NCBI RefSeq assembly: GCF_963678635.1
Contig: NC_087062.1
Span: 99,253,705-99,317,704, forward strand
Length of the DNA: 64,000 nt
Reading direction: 5' to 3'
From: Symsagittifera roscoffensis
Taxonomy: Eukaryota; Xenacoelomorpha; Acoela; Convolutidae
The translations under genes and the position numbers were made by a program. The notes under the pieces are model-generated. The model had not been told where the DNA came from and ran no database searches. It saw only the letters and a list, made by a program, of their open reading frames with translations. Shown here one piece after another: positions 35,892-47,487 of the stretch (positions are counted from its first letter, which is position 1; each line of letters begins with the position of its first letter).

Positions 35892-36377
35892 ATGAAATAT
35901 TTCTTCGCGTGGGTGGGGGACATTTCTCTGCACGGAATTGGACACGGACTTGTAAACGATGGGAAAAGAAAGTTCGTCTGGCAAATTATCTGGAGGCTTT
36001 TGTTCTGCGCCTTTTTCGTAACCTGTGTTGCTCTGCAGTCCTCTCTGCTCTATGAAATTGTCTACAAAAAACCCACTGATGTTTCTGTGCAGTACACCCG
36101 AAAAGAGAGCATCAATTTTCCCAACGTGGTCTTGTGTGACATGAATCCAGACGTTCAGCCAGCAGTTGAATTGTCTGAGCGAACATTCGGTTCACAGTCA
36201 GTTTTGCTGCTCATGAATCACCAATATCATCTGGCATTCGCTACTCTGTACTTTGCAGCCCGAAATGAAGCCATTCGCAATTTGACAGAGTTCATCCAAA
36301 AGTACCCCATCATGGCACGACAATACGAGACATACTACAATCAAACGACGCCGCTTGTCCGTGCATTGTTCTGTTAG
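35892..36377 (+). CDS. DEG/ENaC-type sodium channel, N-terminal exon
   Basis: The 161-codon frame has the family's N-terminal order. A cytoplasmic start contains DISLHGIGHG, the His-Gly gating motif region (about residues 10-20). One membrane helix follows (WRLLFCAFFVTCVALQ, about residues 35-55), then the post-TM1 segment with NFPNVVLCDMNP (about residues 76-87), equivalent to the FPAVTICN motif, and the start of the ectodomain. A full channel has about 500-700 residues, so this is only the first coding exon. The TAG at the end is probably intronic. Downstream exons appear displaced by the nested transposons; a likely next piece lies at 59458. These channels conduct amiloride-sensitive Na+ at the plasma membrane. 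Confidence 0.75.
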   Translation: MKYFFAWVGDISLHGIGHGLVNDGKRKFVWQIIWRLLFCAFFVTCVALQSSLLYEIVYKKPTDVSVQYTRKESINFPNVVLCDMNPDVQPAVELSERTFGSQSVLLLMNHQYHLAFATLYFAARNEAIRNLTEFIQKYPIMARQYETYYNQTTPLVRALFC

Positions 36378-36495
36378 TTTTTTTGTCGTTTTTCAGCCTC
36401 CTTGTAGGTACAACCGTGCTAGGGGGGTCCAAAGAAACTAACCGGGTCCCTAATGTAAATTTACAGCCTCAAAACTGTTCAAATTTGTGATATCT

Positions 36496-36738
36496 TACGA
36501 GGTATCTTGTTGCAAAACTAATTTGTAATTCAAGAATGTATTATGTTAAGCTTAAAAATTAGTTTTTCTTGATAGTTTGTTAGTTCCTGAGAGCGGTTTT
36601 AAGTTCATACTATGAACTCTCCGCTGTGTTCCAAAAGTCTCAGATCTAAATGAGCTTCGACACTCAACATAATAAACTAATTATAACACTGAAAGTTATG
36701 ATTACATCATAATTAATGCTTTTGCAATAGTAGTATCA
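36496..36738 (-). repeat. 3' LTR (243 bp)
   Basis: The block from TACGAGGTATCTTGTTG to TAGTATCA matches the right LTR with roughly 85% identity. On the coding strand it starts TGATACTA. The divergence between the LTRs indicates an old insertion. Confidence 0.8.
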
Positions 36739-36742
36739 CATA

Positions 36743-36749
36743 CCCCCTC
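36743..36749 (-). promoter_or_regulatory. Polypurine tract
   Basis: GAGGGGG on the minus strand lies 4 nt upstream of the 3' LTR, where plus-strand priming is expected. Confidence 0.5.
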
Positions 36750-36882
36750 GAGTGAAAAAATTTTCTGGCATCAGAAATAATTTATAAAATCAAGAGTTTT
36801 TAAAGCTCACTTTTTAAAATTTTAGTGATTGTCTGATTGAATAATTTATTTTGTTTAATTTTTGTCCAGTTCTGTTCTCCAG

Positions 36883-39453
36883 CTAGGGTTCCAGTCCACT
36901 CCTTTGTCTAACGTGGCATAACCGAATTTTCTTTGGAATAGATGTCTCTCCAGTAGACTCAATCTCGTCTCTATTGGCCCGTCGTTCTGTGTCTTGAACC
37001 CTGTTAGCCGTCTTCTGCACTCTTGTAAGGCCGCTTTTAAGAGTGCTCCCCCCTGATAGTTCTTCTGAAATTTCCTTGATTGAATGCTTTACTGGGTCGT
37101 CTGATACCCCCTGTGGAGGTTTGAATTTGTCGTCTCTTTCGCAGACTGAGTGGTTCTTCCCTCGAAGTTCGTCTGCCACGTTTTGTACCCTCCTCTTGAG
37201 TACTTATCCAGTCAGATTTTCCCACTCCTCCGGTTCCAAGTTTCTATTTTGGAATGTTTCCAGAATATCCTTTGGTTTAGTGCCCAAATCTATTTTCTTC
37301 AGCTTTATTTTTTTTCGCTTCTTGGCGTTGAGCTTGATTGTGCCTTGCTGACCGGGGCAGCTGCCGTAGCAGTTTGTTAGAGGTCGATTCTGGCTGTTCC
37401 TTCTTGTCCTTATTGGTCTTCAATTGTCTCTCCGTTTTCTTTTATGCGACCTCTTCTTGTGTCTTCGGTCCACTTGACGAACTCGGTCCCCCTGTGTTTG
37501 GCTTAGCTCTCTTGATGGCGAGGTTTAAACCTCCCCCTGTTTCGGTGTCCTTAGACGTTATATTGTTTGGATTTGTTGAAACCTGTCTACCGGGTTTAAA
37601 AAGTCCGCCAGCTTCACCTGCCGTCGCAGTTCTTCATCAGAATCGGGTTTCTCCAATTTTTTGGGAGAACTGATCTTCTGCAATTTATTGCGTGGCTCTG
37701 CTGACGGGCTTTTTCCTGCTTGCTGAGTCTGGTCCAGTGGTATATTGATTTTTGCCTGTGCAATGTCTGGTTTCCGGTATACCGATCCCGCCGATGTCTA
37801 TACCGTCGAACCAGTTTCCGCCGTTAATTTTCCTTTTAGCGGCATCATGAGTGCTTGCCCGTTCTTCCTTAAGTCATCTTTTTGCAGAATCGTTTTTCTT
37901 TTCTTTTCGGAGAATGTGAAGGCTCATCTTCTTCATCTTCGATGATTCCCTTCTCCCATGAGTGAATCATCTCCTTCCGCAGCTCAGGGTTTGACTGTCC
38001 AGTTGTGTCCACTAGTCTTCTGATGTCGTTTTTCGCTGCATCTCTACGCTCCTCAATCCACCGAGCGTTCGCCTCCAACAGCTCTTTTGGTGCTTTCGCT
38101 CGCTGGTGGTCTCGATCCTTGTGTAGTTGCTGTTTTCACAGCGGGCTAGTGTCCCTGCTGAGCTCTCCTTCCTTATGATCTTCAAATTCTCTCTGGGTTG
38201 ATCGATCCTCCATTTGAACTGTGACGCCGTCAATGCCGATCGTTCCAGGTGTTGTTTGTATAAATAGTCAGAGTTAGTTATAAACTTATCGCGTAGAATC
38301 TTAAACTCGCTTTTTGGAAGCCTGAATTGAAGATACTTGAATGGTTTTCTGTATGTTCCACCGTAAATCACGAAATTTTGTGCTAAGGCAGAGTTTGATT
38401 GACAAATGATTTTCTTCTAGTAACATTACCCCCAATCTTCGCTTCATTTTTCGTGTCGTTGGTTCTACAAGTCCAAACCCTCGATGGTCGCTGACCGGAC
38501 AGAATTTTTGTTCAAAACTAATTTCGATACAAAACCCTTTAAAGCCCGTCTGTGTGTTTGTCTTCTCGGTGGCTACGAAATTCTTGTTCGGATAGTATGA
38601 AATTCTTGTTCCTCTTCCATCTCATCTTTGGTCGTAAGGTCCACTTCAATCACTAGCACATCACTCACTTTCCGTTCATCGTGTTGTACCGGTAACGTGC
38701 TTATTGGCGCTGGTACGCTCTCTTCCGCCGCCGCTTCCAGTTCTCGAGTACTGCTTGGTGGTGTACTGCACTCCCCCTCCCCCCAATCATTTGCCCGAAT
38801 GATAGGAGCCTGTTGTCCGCCTCTCTTTGTTGGTCCTCTGACACTTGCCACTTTACTCGGGACTGGTCTCTTGTTTCACTATCTGAGCTGTCTCTATTCT
38901 TCCGCCTCCCTCGAATTATCTTTCTTGTTCGTTGTAGTGTTTCCATGACTTCCTCTTCTTCTGGTAGTTCATCCGCGTTGTTCATTAAATTGTTTCACCT
39001 CAGATCTAGAATGGTCTCTTCCCTGTCCTCGCGTCTCCATTTCCGTGGTGTATCCGACCACCAGTCGTATGATCGGTTGAAATTTCTTTCCGACATCTCC
39101 TTCCGTGAGTCTGTTTTTGTATTTTTCTGTTTCGCTAAATTTTGAACTGTTTTAGCTATTTTATTGCTCGACTGTTTGTTGGGTTGAAATGAATAAAAAG
39201 CAATTTTTTTTCTTTGTGAACAGCTGTTTAGTGGTTTGGACGGTCGGGAAAGTTGATTTATTTCGTTCCGGTCGGGCTTTGCTCGTTTTTGACAGTTTTG
39301 GTTGCTATAGCAACCACGAGTCGATGACTTATTCGCCACATTCCTTCCAGGAAATTTTAAAATTTTTTCGTTCCGGTTGAGCGAACAAGTGTTTTCTAGC
39401 CTCCTGTTCATGCAGTCTAAAGCATTGTGAAAGGAGTTAATTGTTGCTACCAC
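36883..39453 (-). pseudogene. Charged 3' region of the retrotransposon, unknown product
   Basis: Between RNase H and the 3' LTR lie overlapping minus frames (38995-39453, 38701-38985, 38573-38851, 38012-38371, 37869-38078 and 36883-37179) rich in Arg, Lys, Glu and Asp. Traces include ARWIEERRDAAKNDIRRLVD and WKRRRKRAYQRQ. A gypsy element should have its integrase here, but I see no H2C2 finger and no D,D-35-E core. It could be an extra ORF that replaced integrase, or a rearranged Gag-like gene. Frame changes are frequent. Confidence 0.4.
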
Positions 39454-39479
39454 AAAATTTTCGACTAGTTCGGATCATG

Positions 39480-39873
39480 CGATAAATAATCGACAATCCC
39501 CGTGTCCTTTCCTGGAATTTGAACTATCTTAAATGGATACGTTTTGTTCGACTTGTTCCCATACAGGGCTGAGGTTAAACTTTTATGGTCCGTTACAATG
39601 TAAAATTTCTTCCCCAGTAGGTAGTGTTTGTATCAGGTAAGTGCTAGCTTGTTTGCTGAGTTTTTTGTTCTTGTACATTTAGGTACCTCGATGCAAACAA
39701 AATCGGAGCCCACAACCCATCGTCAGTTTGTTGTTCGAGTGTGGCCCCCATGCCGTTGAGACTTGATCGCATATAACCCTTGTATCCCGATTTGCATCAT
39801 AGTAATGTACTTTGGAAAAGTTAGCTACTGCGCTTTTTATCGTGTCAAACACTACTGTGTGTTTATCCCCCAC
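39480..39873 (-). pseudogene. Retrotransposon RNase H domain
   Basis: The frame at 39679-39873 encodes FDTIKSAVANFSKVHYYD and ICDQVSTAWG, the start of a gypsy RNase H (catalytic Asp in the CDxSxxG motif, with Ser/Ala positions altered). A further frame around 39490-39620 has KFYIVTDHKSLTSALYG, the second catalytic block. It follows RT directly, as in Ty3/gypsy elements. Stops break it. Confidence 0.65.
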
Positions 39874-39883
39874 TCAATTTTTT

Positions 39884-40800
39884 TTACTGGTTTTTCATGC
39901 TCTTCAACTTTTTCTTTTGATTTTTCTCCTCAAGGAAAGGATGGAGTTTATCTGTTAAACTTCCTGCGTTTCGGATGAATTTAGCTAGGTGGCTTATACT
40001 ATCCAGAAAAGGTCTTAATTGCTTTAGTGATCTAGGTGGTTTGAGATTTTGAATGGCTTCAGTTATCATGAGTTTTGGTGTAACCGCCGATTCCGAAAGG
40101 TGATGGCTCAGCCATTCAACTTCTTTTTGAGGAATTCATGTTTTGATATCTTCAACGGTAGATTTTCATGATTCAAATTTTTGAATACTTTCTCTTTTAA
40201 CTCTTCGTGTTCTGTTTCATTTCCTTTTGACACAATGAAGATATCGTCTAGGAAACAAAAGGTGTTTTTTTGCGTGGTTGATTGTTCTGTCCATGGCGTT
40301 TTGAAACTCGGCCGGCACGTCAGACAGACCATTAGAGCCTGCGAGGAACTGATATCTTCCGGTAGCGTTTCCCACGACAATATTGAAGTTACACTGTCTT
40401 GCTGTGTCTGCAGCCAGTTTCAACTGACTATACGCATTTTTTAGGTCTAACACTCTGATGTATAGTGTGCTCTCTTTCTTTTCCGTTACTATTTGACTTA
40501 TCCCATCAATAAGCTCGTCAACGTTGGGAATTTGAAACTTTTTTTGAAAAGTTGTCTGTTTATTGGTTTTGATTCAAGTGCCAATTTTATCGAATCATCT
40601 TTTCTACTGTTAATACATTTGGAGCTATGTATCAATCACTTGTGCTTTTATCCAATTTAGTTATGTGACCCTCTGTCAGTAATTTTTCGATTTCTTTTTC
40701 CACCTTGTCTTGCATAAGAGTTGGTATTGTTCTCATTTTTTCCTGAATCGGGCACAAGGGATATTTGAATTTTGAGCTCACTATGTGGTTTTTTGAGATC
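39884..40800 (-). pseudogene. Retrotransposon reverse transcriptase
   Basis: Broken minus frames carry, in order: DKVEKEIEKLLTEGHITKLD and APNVLTVEK (about 40560-40730), LDLKNAYSQLKLA (about 40415-40452), LSDVPAEFQNAMDRTI (about 40280-40330), FLDDIFIVSKG (about 40210-40250, the catalytic YxDD-type box) and then NLKPPRSLKQLRPFL with KFIRNAGSLTDKL (39884-40069), the connection region. This is the classic gypsy order. The Polinton insertion lies just upstream of this domain. Confidence 0.8.
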
Positions 40801-40901
40801 CCCTATCCTGCAAACAAATCGTTAATTTTTGAAAAGAGTTTAATTTTCCAACCTTTCGACTGCTTGCACATGAACACGTCAAACCTTGACAATTCTTTTG
40901 A

Positions 40902-40907
40902 GGCTTG
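40902..40907 (+). repeat. Target-site duplication GGCTTG, left
   Basis: The six bases immediately before the left terminal repeat are identical to the six after the right one (53800-53805). A 6-bp duplication is the hallmark of Polinton/Maverick integration. Confidence 0.9.
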
Positions 40908-41373
40908 AGTAGTAGATGTTGGAGCTGAAGTGGGGGGGGGGGGGGGGGTGCCTGCTGACCCCATGTATTAAGATAGGGAATAGAGCATCCGGTCAGCAGG
41001 CTATGTATTAAGGTTGGGTATAGAGTCTACAATGTATTAAGATAGGGAATACCGATGGTAAGGTTTTATGGTTTGTGTGATGGTAAGATAATGGTAAGAA
41101 AAACGTATTTTTTTGGTTTTTGTCTAGTTTTTTCGCAAAAAAGTTGGCACGTGTTAATAAATTTGTGAATATCGAAGGTTATATACGTGTAGGTTGTGTA
41201 ATGAAAGACTTTTGATTAGTTTTTTGATACATGGTAAGTCAATGATAAGAGTTTTTGGGTAAAAACTTGGAGTTTTTATGAAAAAATTTTCGAAAAAAAC
41301 TTCAAAAAACGATAAAGTTAGCTATTATTTGACCTAATTTATTAAATAATCTTACTTTCTATCTAATTGAAAC
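40908..41373 (+). repeat. Polinton left terminal inverted repeat
   Basis: The repeat starts AGTAGTAGATGTTGGAGC, contains a run of 17 G (40932-40948) and three copies of ATGTATTAAGxTxGGxxATA (40963, 41003 and 41032), and remains alignable with the right end to about 41373. Confidence 0.9.
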
Positions 41374-41585
41374 GATAATTTTACTTTCTATCCAATTAAA
41401 ACAATGCTGAAATCTACAGAGACTTCGAAAAAAATCAAATTTTTTGAGAGAAAAAAATTAAATTACAATGAAAATATATAAATCACTGCATTGTATAACA
41501 AGTTTACCGCAACATTTTACATTTTAACATCATAAAACCAATATAATACAACATCATGAATAAATTTACTTGACCAGATCAGTTC

Positions 41586-44500
41586 TTATAAGTTCAGTGG
41601 TTTTGTATGAATTCCATCATCTTGTACTTGTCTTTTTGGATAAAAATAGCTTAGTCCTTTCTTTGTCTGTTCATATGTATCCACCGTATGATTTATAGTT
41701 CTGAATCCTCTGTTAGTAGATGTAAGATTAATTGCTTCATCAAGCACTCTCCTGTATTTTGACATGGGACCGTCTCCAGAATCTTCTACAACCCGTTTAT
41801 TTAATCCTTTACTGCTAAATTTGAACTTATCTGACTTATTGTCATAGCAGCAATATGTCTTGCTACACAAACATAACATTTCTGTACATCTGAATTCTTC
41901 TTAAAAAAATCCCGGTTCCAGCTTATCCTGCTTTTTATGCGTACTGCAACACGTTCGAGGGAAGAAATTAGATTTTGCATCCGCCTTGAAAGAGTCTCTA
42001 CAGTCATTTTCCCTAATTTTTTCCCAAGCAGCTCTTTTATCTAGTTTGATACAGTCGTATTAATTTTCTTCGGCAAAAGCCAAGTAAAGAAAATCTGTGT
42101 CCATCTCCAACTCTTCAAGTTTATTCACATCACAGAACTTGTCAAAGAAGTTATAGTAGAGTTCCAACATTCTCAGTTTTGCATACTGAAGTATGAAAAA
42201 ACCAACAATGATGGGTTCTCTGTGCTCAATGGTTGACTTCAATAACTCCACCTCATATAAGTCCTTCTCAACTGTGTTAAGTCTCTTAAACAGTGGTTCA
42301 TTGATTGCCTTATGAGTTTTTTCATCGTTGAGATATTTTGTGATTGTATGTCTCGATCTATCCATGATCTGATATCCATACGAGGAATTACCCAAAAGTT
42401 TCATAGTTTCTGCTACAACTCCTGACAAAGGGTTTTCATCTCCTTCTCTTCTTGCATCAACCACCGATTGAACGAAATTATTGAAACACTTCCGAGTTGA
42501 ATATTGAACAAATCGGCAAATTTTGGCGCACTGTAATCCAAGTTCCAAATAAAAGTTGAAGAGAGGAGTTATAACTGTTCCATTTTCCAGCTTGAAACTA
42601 GATATCATCATTCTCTGAGGATGCTTTAACATTTCGTTCTCGATCGCATAGTTTTTCATGTAATCTCCAATATCAAATCTTCCGACCTCATTTCTTTTGA
42701 AAATTGGAGGAAAATTCGCAAATTTCGATTTTAGCTCATCTGGAACAACTAAGTCGCACTGAACGTAGCCAAAAAGAGATCCATCTTTTATTTTTGCTAG
42801 AAGTGAGTCTGTAGAAAGAGGTCTTTTATAGGGAAAGTGGGTTCGAACATGATTTTTGATCTTGTTATTGGTTTTGAAATTTTGCCACCACTCACACTCC
42901 CACATTTCTTCCACTTTGTATCCTTTCTCTTTAATATTCTCGTCGCATATCATCCATTTCTCTCCTCTTGTTTCCTCGCTCAATATCCTGTTCTGTTAAG
43001 GAGGGACAAGCTTGTTGACAAGAACAAAAGTGATAGTAGCATCCCATTGCCTCGAATACTGTTTTACAGTGATCACAATAACCGTCCACATTAAAACAGT
43101 CAATTTTCTTCTGTTTTCCAGATATAAAAAAGCTCTCAATTTTACATTCTGGTCTTGATTCTTGATAGAAAGACATTACCATATTCTCAAAGTTGCGAGT
43201 TCGATTATGTCTAGCCTTGAATTTATGCATATCAGTGTCAAACTCCCATCTCGTATACAGTGCTGTTGGCATATCTTGACACATTGAATAGGGGTAAAGC
43301 TGGCTCGCATCAATTTCAACGATTGACTTGAAAATATTTGATAAATCTCTGGTAAAGGTTTTGTCTACAACAGCTTTTTGAGTGAACAAAATCGAAGGCC
43401 CACCGGTCATGTCTTCTCGTATTTTTTCACACAAATCTTTATCACTTTCGCAAAATGGATAAAACTTGTAATTTGTAGATTTGTGTAGACATATGTTTGC
43501 TAGATTTGGAAGTGTACATCCAAGTTTCAACAAATCTATCCCTTTGTTATGATAAAACTGAATCATTTTTTGCATTGCTTCTAGGGTTGGAACTACATCT
43601 TTGTTGTTGTACCACTGCAAAAAGTCTTTGAACACAGTCATTCCGTTTTTCTGCCAAGTTTGTTGTAAGTAACTGTAATTATCTAGTCCAGATGGGGGTA
43701 CAGTCTTGATTTGAAGCTTTTTCAGTGCTTGCTGTTCATCAAGTCCACTCTTCCTCAGTTTTTCATAACCAGTAAAGTCTTTGTCTAGAGGATTGTTGTT
43801 TCTAAGTTTACTGAAAAATGCTTCATATGGGGGCAGTCCTGGAATATCAAGTTTGTCAGGGTTGTCAAACCACTCATAAGGAAAGAATCCTTTTGTTTCA
43901 CTAGCTTTATAAGCTTTGAGAAATGAGTCCAGAGTTGTTGCTCCACCCAGAAATTTCATAATGTCAAGAAATTGTAAGTCTCCAAACTTAAAAGATCATT
44001 TGCTTTTTTGAAAACGGATGTTTTTTGCTCTTTATCGCGAATCAAATAAGGGATTAAGTAGGACTTGATCAAATTTAAGTCATATCTACCACTGTTAAAT
44101 CCAAAAACAGGTAAAGTATTTATATATCTCTCCAGATGTTGTTTCAAATCGATGAGTTGATTTTTCTGAATTCGCAAGAATTGTGTTGACATATCTGCTT
44201 CTTCCGAATCTTCAATACATTCGTCTTCGTACTCAAATTGGTTACTTGAAAATTTTTTACCACGTTCGTTCAGCTGATCAAAGATCTTTCTCATTCTTTC
44301 ATTCACAGCTACTTCAATATCTTGAAATTTTTTTCTCATTTCTAGCTTACTTTATTCAGCCAACAGCTCGAGTTTGCTTACAAAATCAATAATCAAGTTC
44401 TGTGGATCGTTGTTGTACAAAAAGATGGGTTCATCAATCAGATTTGATGATATGGAGACTGAAATGGGGACATGTTTTCCAATCCAGGTAGTAGTCTGCG

Positions 44501-45928
44501 TTTCTTTTAGTTCCTCTGTAGGAACACAAATCGATTCAAAATCGAAAATTGCTAGGTTACTAAAAAGTTTGTTATCTTCAGAAACTGGAAGATTGAATCC
44601 TTCTAGCTTTTCAAACAAGGTTTTGCGAAGCTCATGGACGTTCTTTGGGTAAATATGTTTCACTCGGTCCTTGCATCTCAGAAGATTTATGTTAAAATTG
44701 TCGGATTTATTAAAAAAAGTGTCACAACTAGGACACCGGAAACACTTGAAAAAAGATTCAATATCATTTGTATGAATGATATGATTGTTAAATCTCAGTA
44801 ATTTGACTGTTTTGTCAAATCTTCCAATACTTCGTCGAGCTAGTTCTCCTACATATTCTCCTTCTTGGATATCGAAATCGTATATAAAAATGTTTCTTTT
44901 CACAATTTCTTCGACAACAGGTAAAACTTCTACAGAAACGCCACGAAAACTTTAGGATCATAACCGGATTTTGCTATAAAATCTGTAAAGTATCTAGAAG
45001 TGTGAGAGTCGAGATCAGTATGTCCGTTCATGTACATGGCCAATGCGTGGAAAAGACACAAATGATCTTTGTAATGTTCCTTGTCTTTGTTAGATAAAAG
45101 ACAATTCACTTGCGCATGTCGTAATAAAGGTTCGGGTAAGACTGAGTCCGGACATCCCATGGGGATGTTTTTCAGCAAAGCAGCAAAAATTGTGACGTTA
45201 GTAATTAACTTGAATCTCCATTTTGTGTTTTGGCGTTCTTGGGTACATTGCTCCACAATATCAAATTTTTCTACTTTTCCTTGGATTGTTATCAAATCCG
45301 CTTTCGTACAAAGTAAGTGGGATTTTTCAAACAGAGTATTGTTTTCATGAGCGTAGAAATATCGATATTCACCAGTCTCAATATTTCGAAGAACAAAACC
45401 CAGAGCAATATTAATTTTTGCGGCAGAGTCGAGCTTGTTGAAGACTTCTTCAAGTTTCTCGTTGATAACTTTAGTATCTAACTTGGACATTTGGAAGTTA
45501 AATACCTTATTTTTCCCATTTTCCATCTCCGTATCCAATAGAAAATGTTGACATGCACCAAGTTCCTCCTTCAATTTTTCACCATCTTCCCTTTCATCCT
45601 CCACAATCTTGTTCAAGTCGGCTACCGTATCACTTGGCTTCCGTTGTTTTGCTCCATGTTCCTTTCTCCGATGTTGCTGGAGAGAGTAGTAACTGGGGAA
45701 CTCTTGTTCACAAGAAGGACAAACCGTCGACTGCTTCGAGCTTGGTTGACCATACTTCTTAGCCATATGATAGCTCATTTCTTGTTGATTATAAGTAAAA
45801 TACTTACAATCAGGGCAAGAAATAACTCCTTTAGAACAATTTTTTTGATGTCTAGCAGCATCCGATCTCCTGTATTCCCGACCACAGTCCTCACATTTGA
45901 CTTTCTCGTTTCGGTTAAGGGCAGGCAT
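41586..45928 (-). pseudogene. Protein-primed family B DNA polymerase of the Polinton
   Basis: Six frames in series make one gene of about 1,430 codons. From the N-terminus: C2H2-type zinc fingers (CEDCGREYRRSDAARHQ, CPDCKYF, CPSCEQEF, 45600-45915); a Cys pair CPSCDTFF; exonuclease motif I FDFES (about 44550); Exo II VFGFNSGRYDLNL (about 44090); polymerase motif A EIDASQLYP (about 43300); VDGYCDHC and GCYYHFC; motif B KLLGNSSYG (about 42390); motif C MDTDFLYLA (about 42085, normally DTDS); and a C-terminal tail with GLSYFYPKR. Breaks are frame changes near 44915, 43957, 42950, 42030 and 41840 and an in-frame stop at 44352. It replicates the element by protein priming in intact relatives. Confidence 0.85.
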
Positions 45929-46110
45929 TATCTAAAAAAATTGGGACTTTAGAAATGTTCCAAAATAAAAAGTTTAAAGTACCAATTGAATAAAAATATT
46001 TACTTTTCGTGAAGTAACGAACTGTTAAATTTGAAGTAAAATTCAATTAACTGTTTCTGATTGGCAAACAAAATAAATGATTTAACCCAATAAATTAAGC
46101 GTATTTATAC

Positions 46111-46290
46111 AAACAGTGACGCCTACGCAATTGTCCTTTTACGGTAATGATGTCAACCTTTGAATAGAAGTGACGTCACCGCCTACGCAATTTTCCTTTT
46201 ATGGTAATGACGTCATTCTTTGAATAGAAGTGACGTCACCACCTACGCAATGTTTCTTTTATGATAATGACGTCATTCATTTGAAAGTTC
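46111..46290. promoter_or_regulatory. Divergent promoter with three 60-bp repeats carrying TGACGTCA
   Basis: Three units of exactly 60 bp (46111, 46171 and 46231) lie between the polymerase start (45928, minus) and the next gene (46377, plus). Each has CCTACGCAATxxTxCTTTTA and GGTAATGACGTCA-type sequence. Perfect TGACGTCA palindromes occur at 46171, 46208, 46231 and 46268, with degenerate ones at about 46116 and 46148. TGACGTCA is the binding site of CREB/ATF bZIP factors. Confidence 0.65.
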
Positions 46291-46376
46291 TAGAATTTTC
46301 CAGAAAAATTCTCAACCATTCACAACTAAGCTGTTTCTAGACATAACTTTAGATCCAAAATTTTCATTTTTGAAGA

Positions 46377-46961
46377 ATGTCAATTAAAAATAATTTGAAC
46401 TTCCTCGAATTACTCTACAAGAAAAAAAATATTCCGTGTGATTTCCTTATTGATGAAATAGATGTAGATTCTTACTTTTTTCACAATTTTTTGGACGTTT
46501 ATATTGTTCAAAATAGAACTCTCCGGCTAAGTAAAGGTCTCTTTAGGGAAACTTACTCAACCAAAGAGTTTATTTTTGATCCACATATTGCGTATCAAAG
46601 CTATGAACTTACTGCTGAGGTACACTTGACTAGAAAAGAAATTTTATTCATTTTAGAAAATTTGAAGTTAATAAAAAAGTAGTACGATAATATTTCAAAG
46701 ACTCTTTTTGTTCCATATCCAACTCCCAAATATGTCAAAACTCCCCAGCAAAGTTCTTTATTCCTCCATTTTTTTAAGGACTTTCAAAGTTCAAAACCTT
46801 GCATGATCAGGTTTGGTATCAGATTTTCGGAGATTTGCTTTGAAAAATTCATCAACTTTGAGTTATCGTCTCAAATCTACATCAAAATCAAAGAACTTGA
46901 ATATCTGCTGAAAAATCAGCAACTTCTCATCGATTATATACAGAAAAATCAGTTAACGTGA
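46377..46961 (+). pseudogene. Unknown Polinton gene, 194 codons with one in-frame TAG
   Basis: An ATG at 46377, 87 bp after the promoter repeats, opens a frame to the TGA at 46959-46961, interrupted only by TAG at 46680-46682. The first half ends LTRKEILFILENLKLIKK and the second ends IKELEYLLKNQQLLIDYI, so the two halves may be related copies of one helical module. I do not recognise a family. It could be intact in related elements. Confidence 0.45.
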
Positions 46962-46978
46962 TCAGAAGACTTGCAGAG

Positions 46979-47119
46979 ATGCTACTTTTATTAATTTTTC
47001 TTCTTTTGTTACTTATATCGGCAATATTTCTTATTTTTACAGCAAACAACTTTTGGTCATTTATTTTTGCAATTGCTTTCTTGTATATTTTTACTTATTT
47101 GAAAGACTTAAGTTCTTGA
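46979..47119 (+). CDS. 46-aa hydrophobic membrane peptide
   Basis: The frame encodes two hydrophobic segments (LLLLIFLLLLLISAIFLIF and WSFIFAIAFLYIFTYL) separated by TANNF, with a short polar tail. It starts 18 nt after the preceding gene. A decayed copy lies at 49745-49895 on the same strand. Small two-helix proteins occur in DNA viruses and related transposons, but the role is unknown. Confidence 0.45.
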   Translation: MLLLLIFLLLLLISAIFLIFTANNFWSFIFAIAFLYIFTYLKDLSS

Positions 47120-47130
47120 AAGTTTCCTCT

Positions 47131-47287
47131 GATTGGATACGACAACTTGAACAAAAATGAACAATTTTGTGATTGGAAACGACAAGGTGTAAAATGGAGC
47201 TTTGTTTCCAATTTGACACGAGTTTTCTATAAGAATTCCATAAAAGGAAACTAAAATCTGATTGGACACGACTACAATATAAATAAG
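47131..47287 (+). promoter_or_regulatory. Promoter with CCAAT-like repeats and TATA box
   Basis: Three copies of TGATTGGAxACGAC (near 47131, 47170 and 47259) are followed by TATAAATA at 47278-47285. The next ORF starts at 47488. ATTGG is the reverse of CCAAT. Confidence 0.5.
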
Positions 47288-47487
47288 GAAAATCCATTCT
47301 GAATGGTTAAACCCACACATTCCAGTTGAAGGTACCCCTTTCTCTTAACCAAAAATCATTTTATTTTCAACTTAACTACCGTCAACTACCTCCTCTCTCA
47401 GCTCTAAATACAATAATTTCAACTTAACCACAGTCAACTTTCACCCTCTCAACTGTAAATCTTGTTTTTACTCATCAACTCAACTTA

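Noticed and set aside
37043-37673. Plus-strand frames of 76-111 codons rich in Phe, Leu and Cys
   Set aside because: They lie opposite the charged minus-strand ORFs of the LTR element and are typical reverse-complement shadows.
40932-40948. Run of 17 G as a sequencing artefact marking a misjoin
   Set aside because: A matching run of 13 C sits at the mirrored position in the right terminal repeat, so it is part of the element; only its exact length is uncertain.
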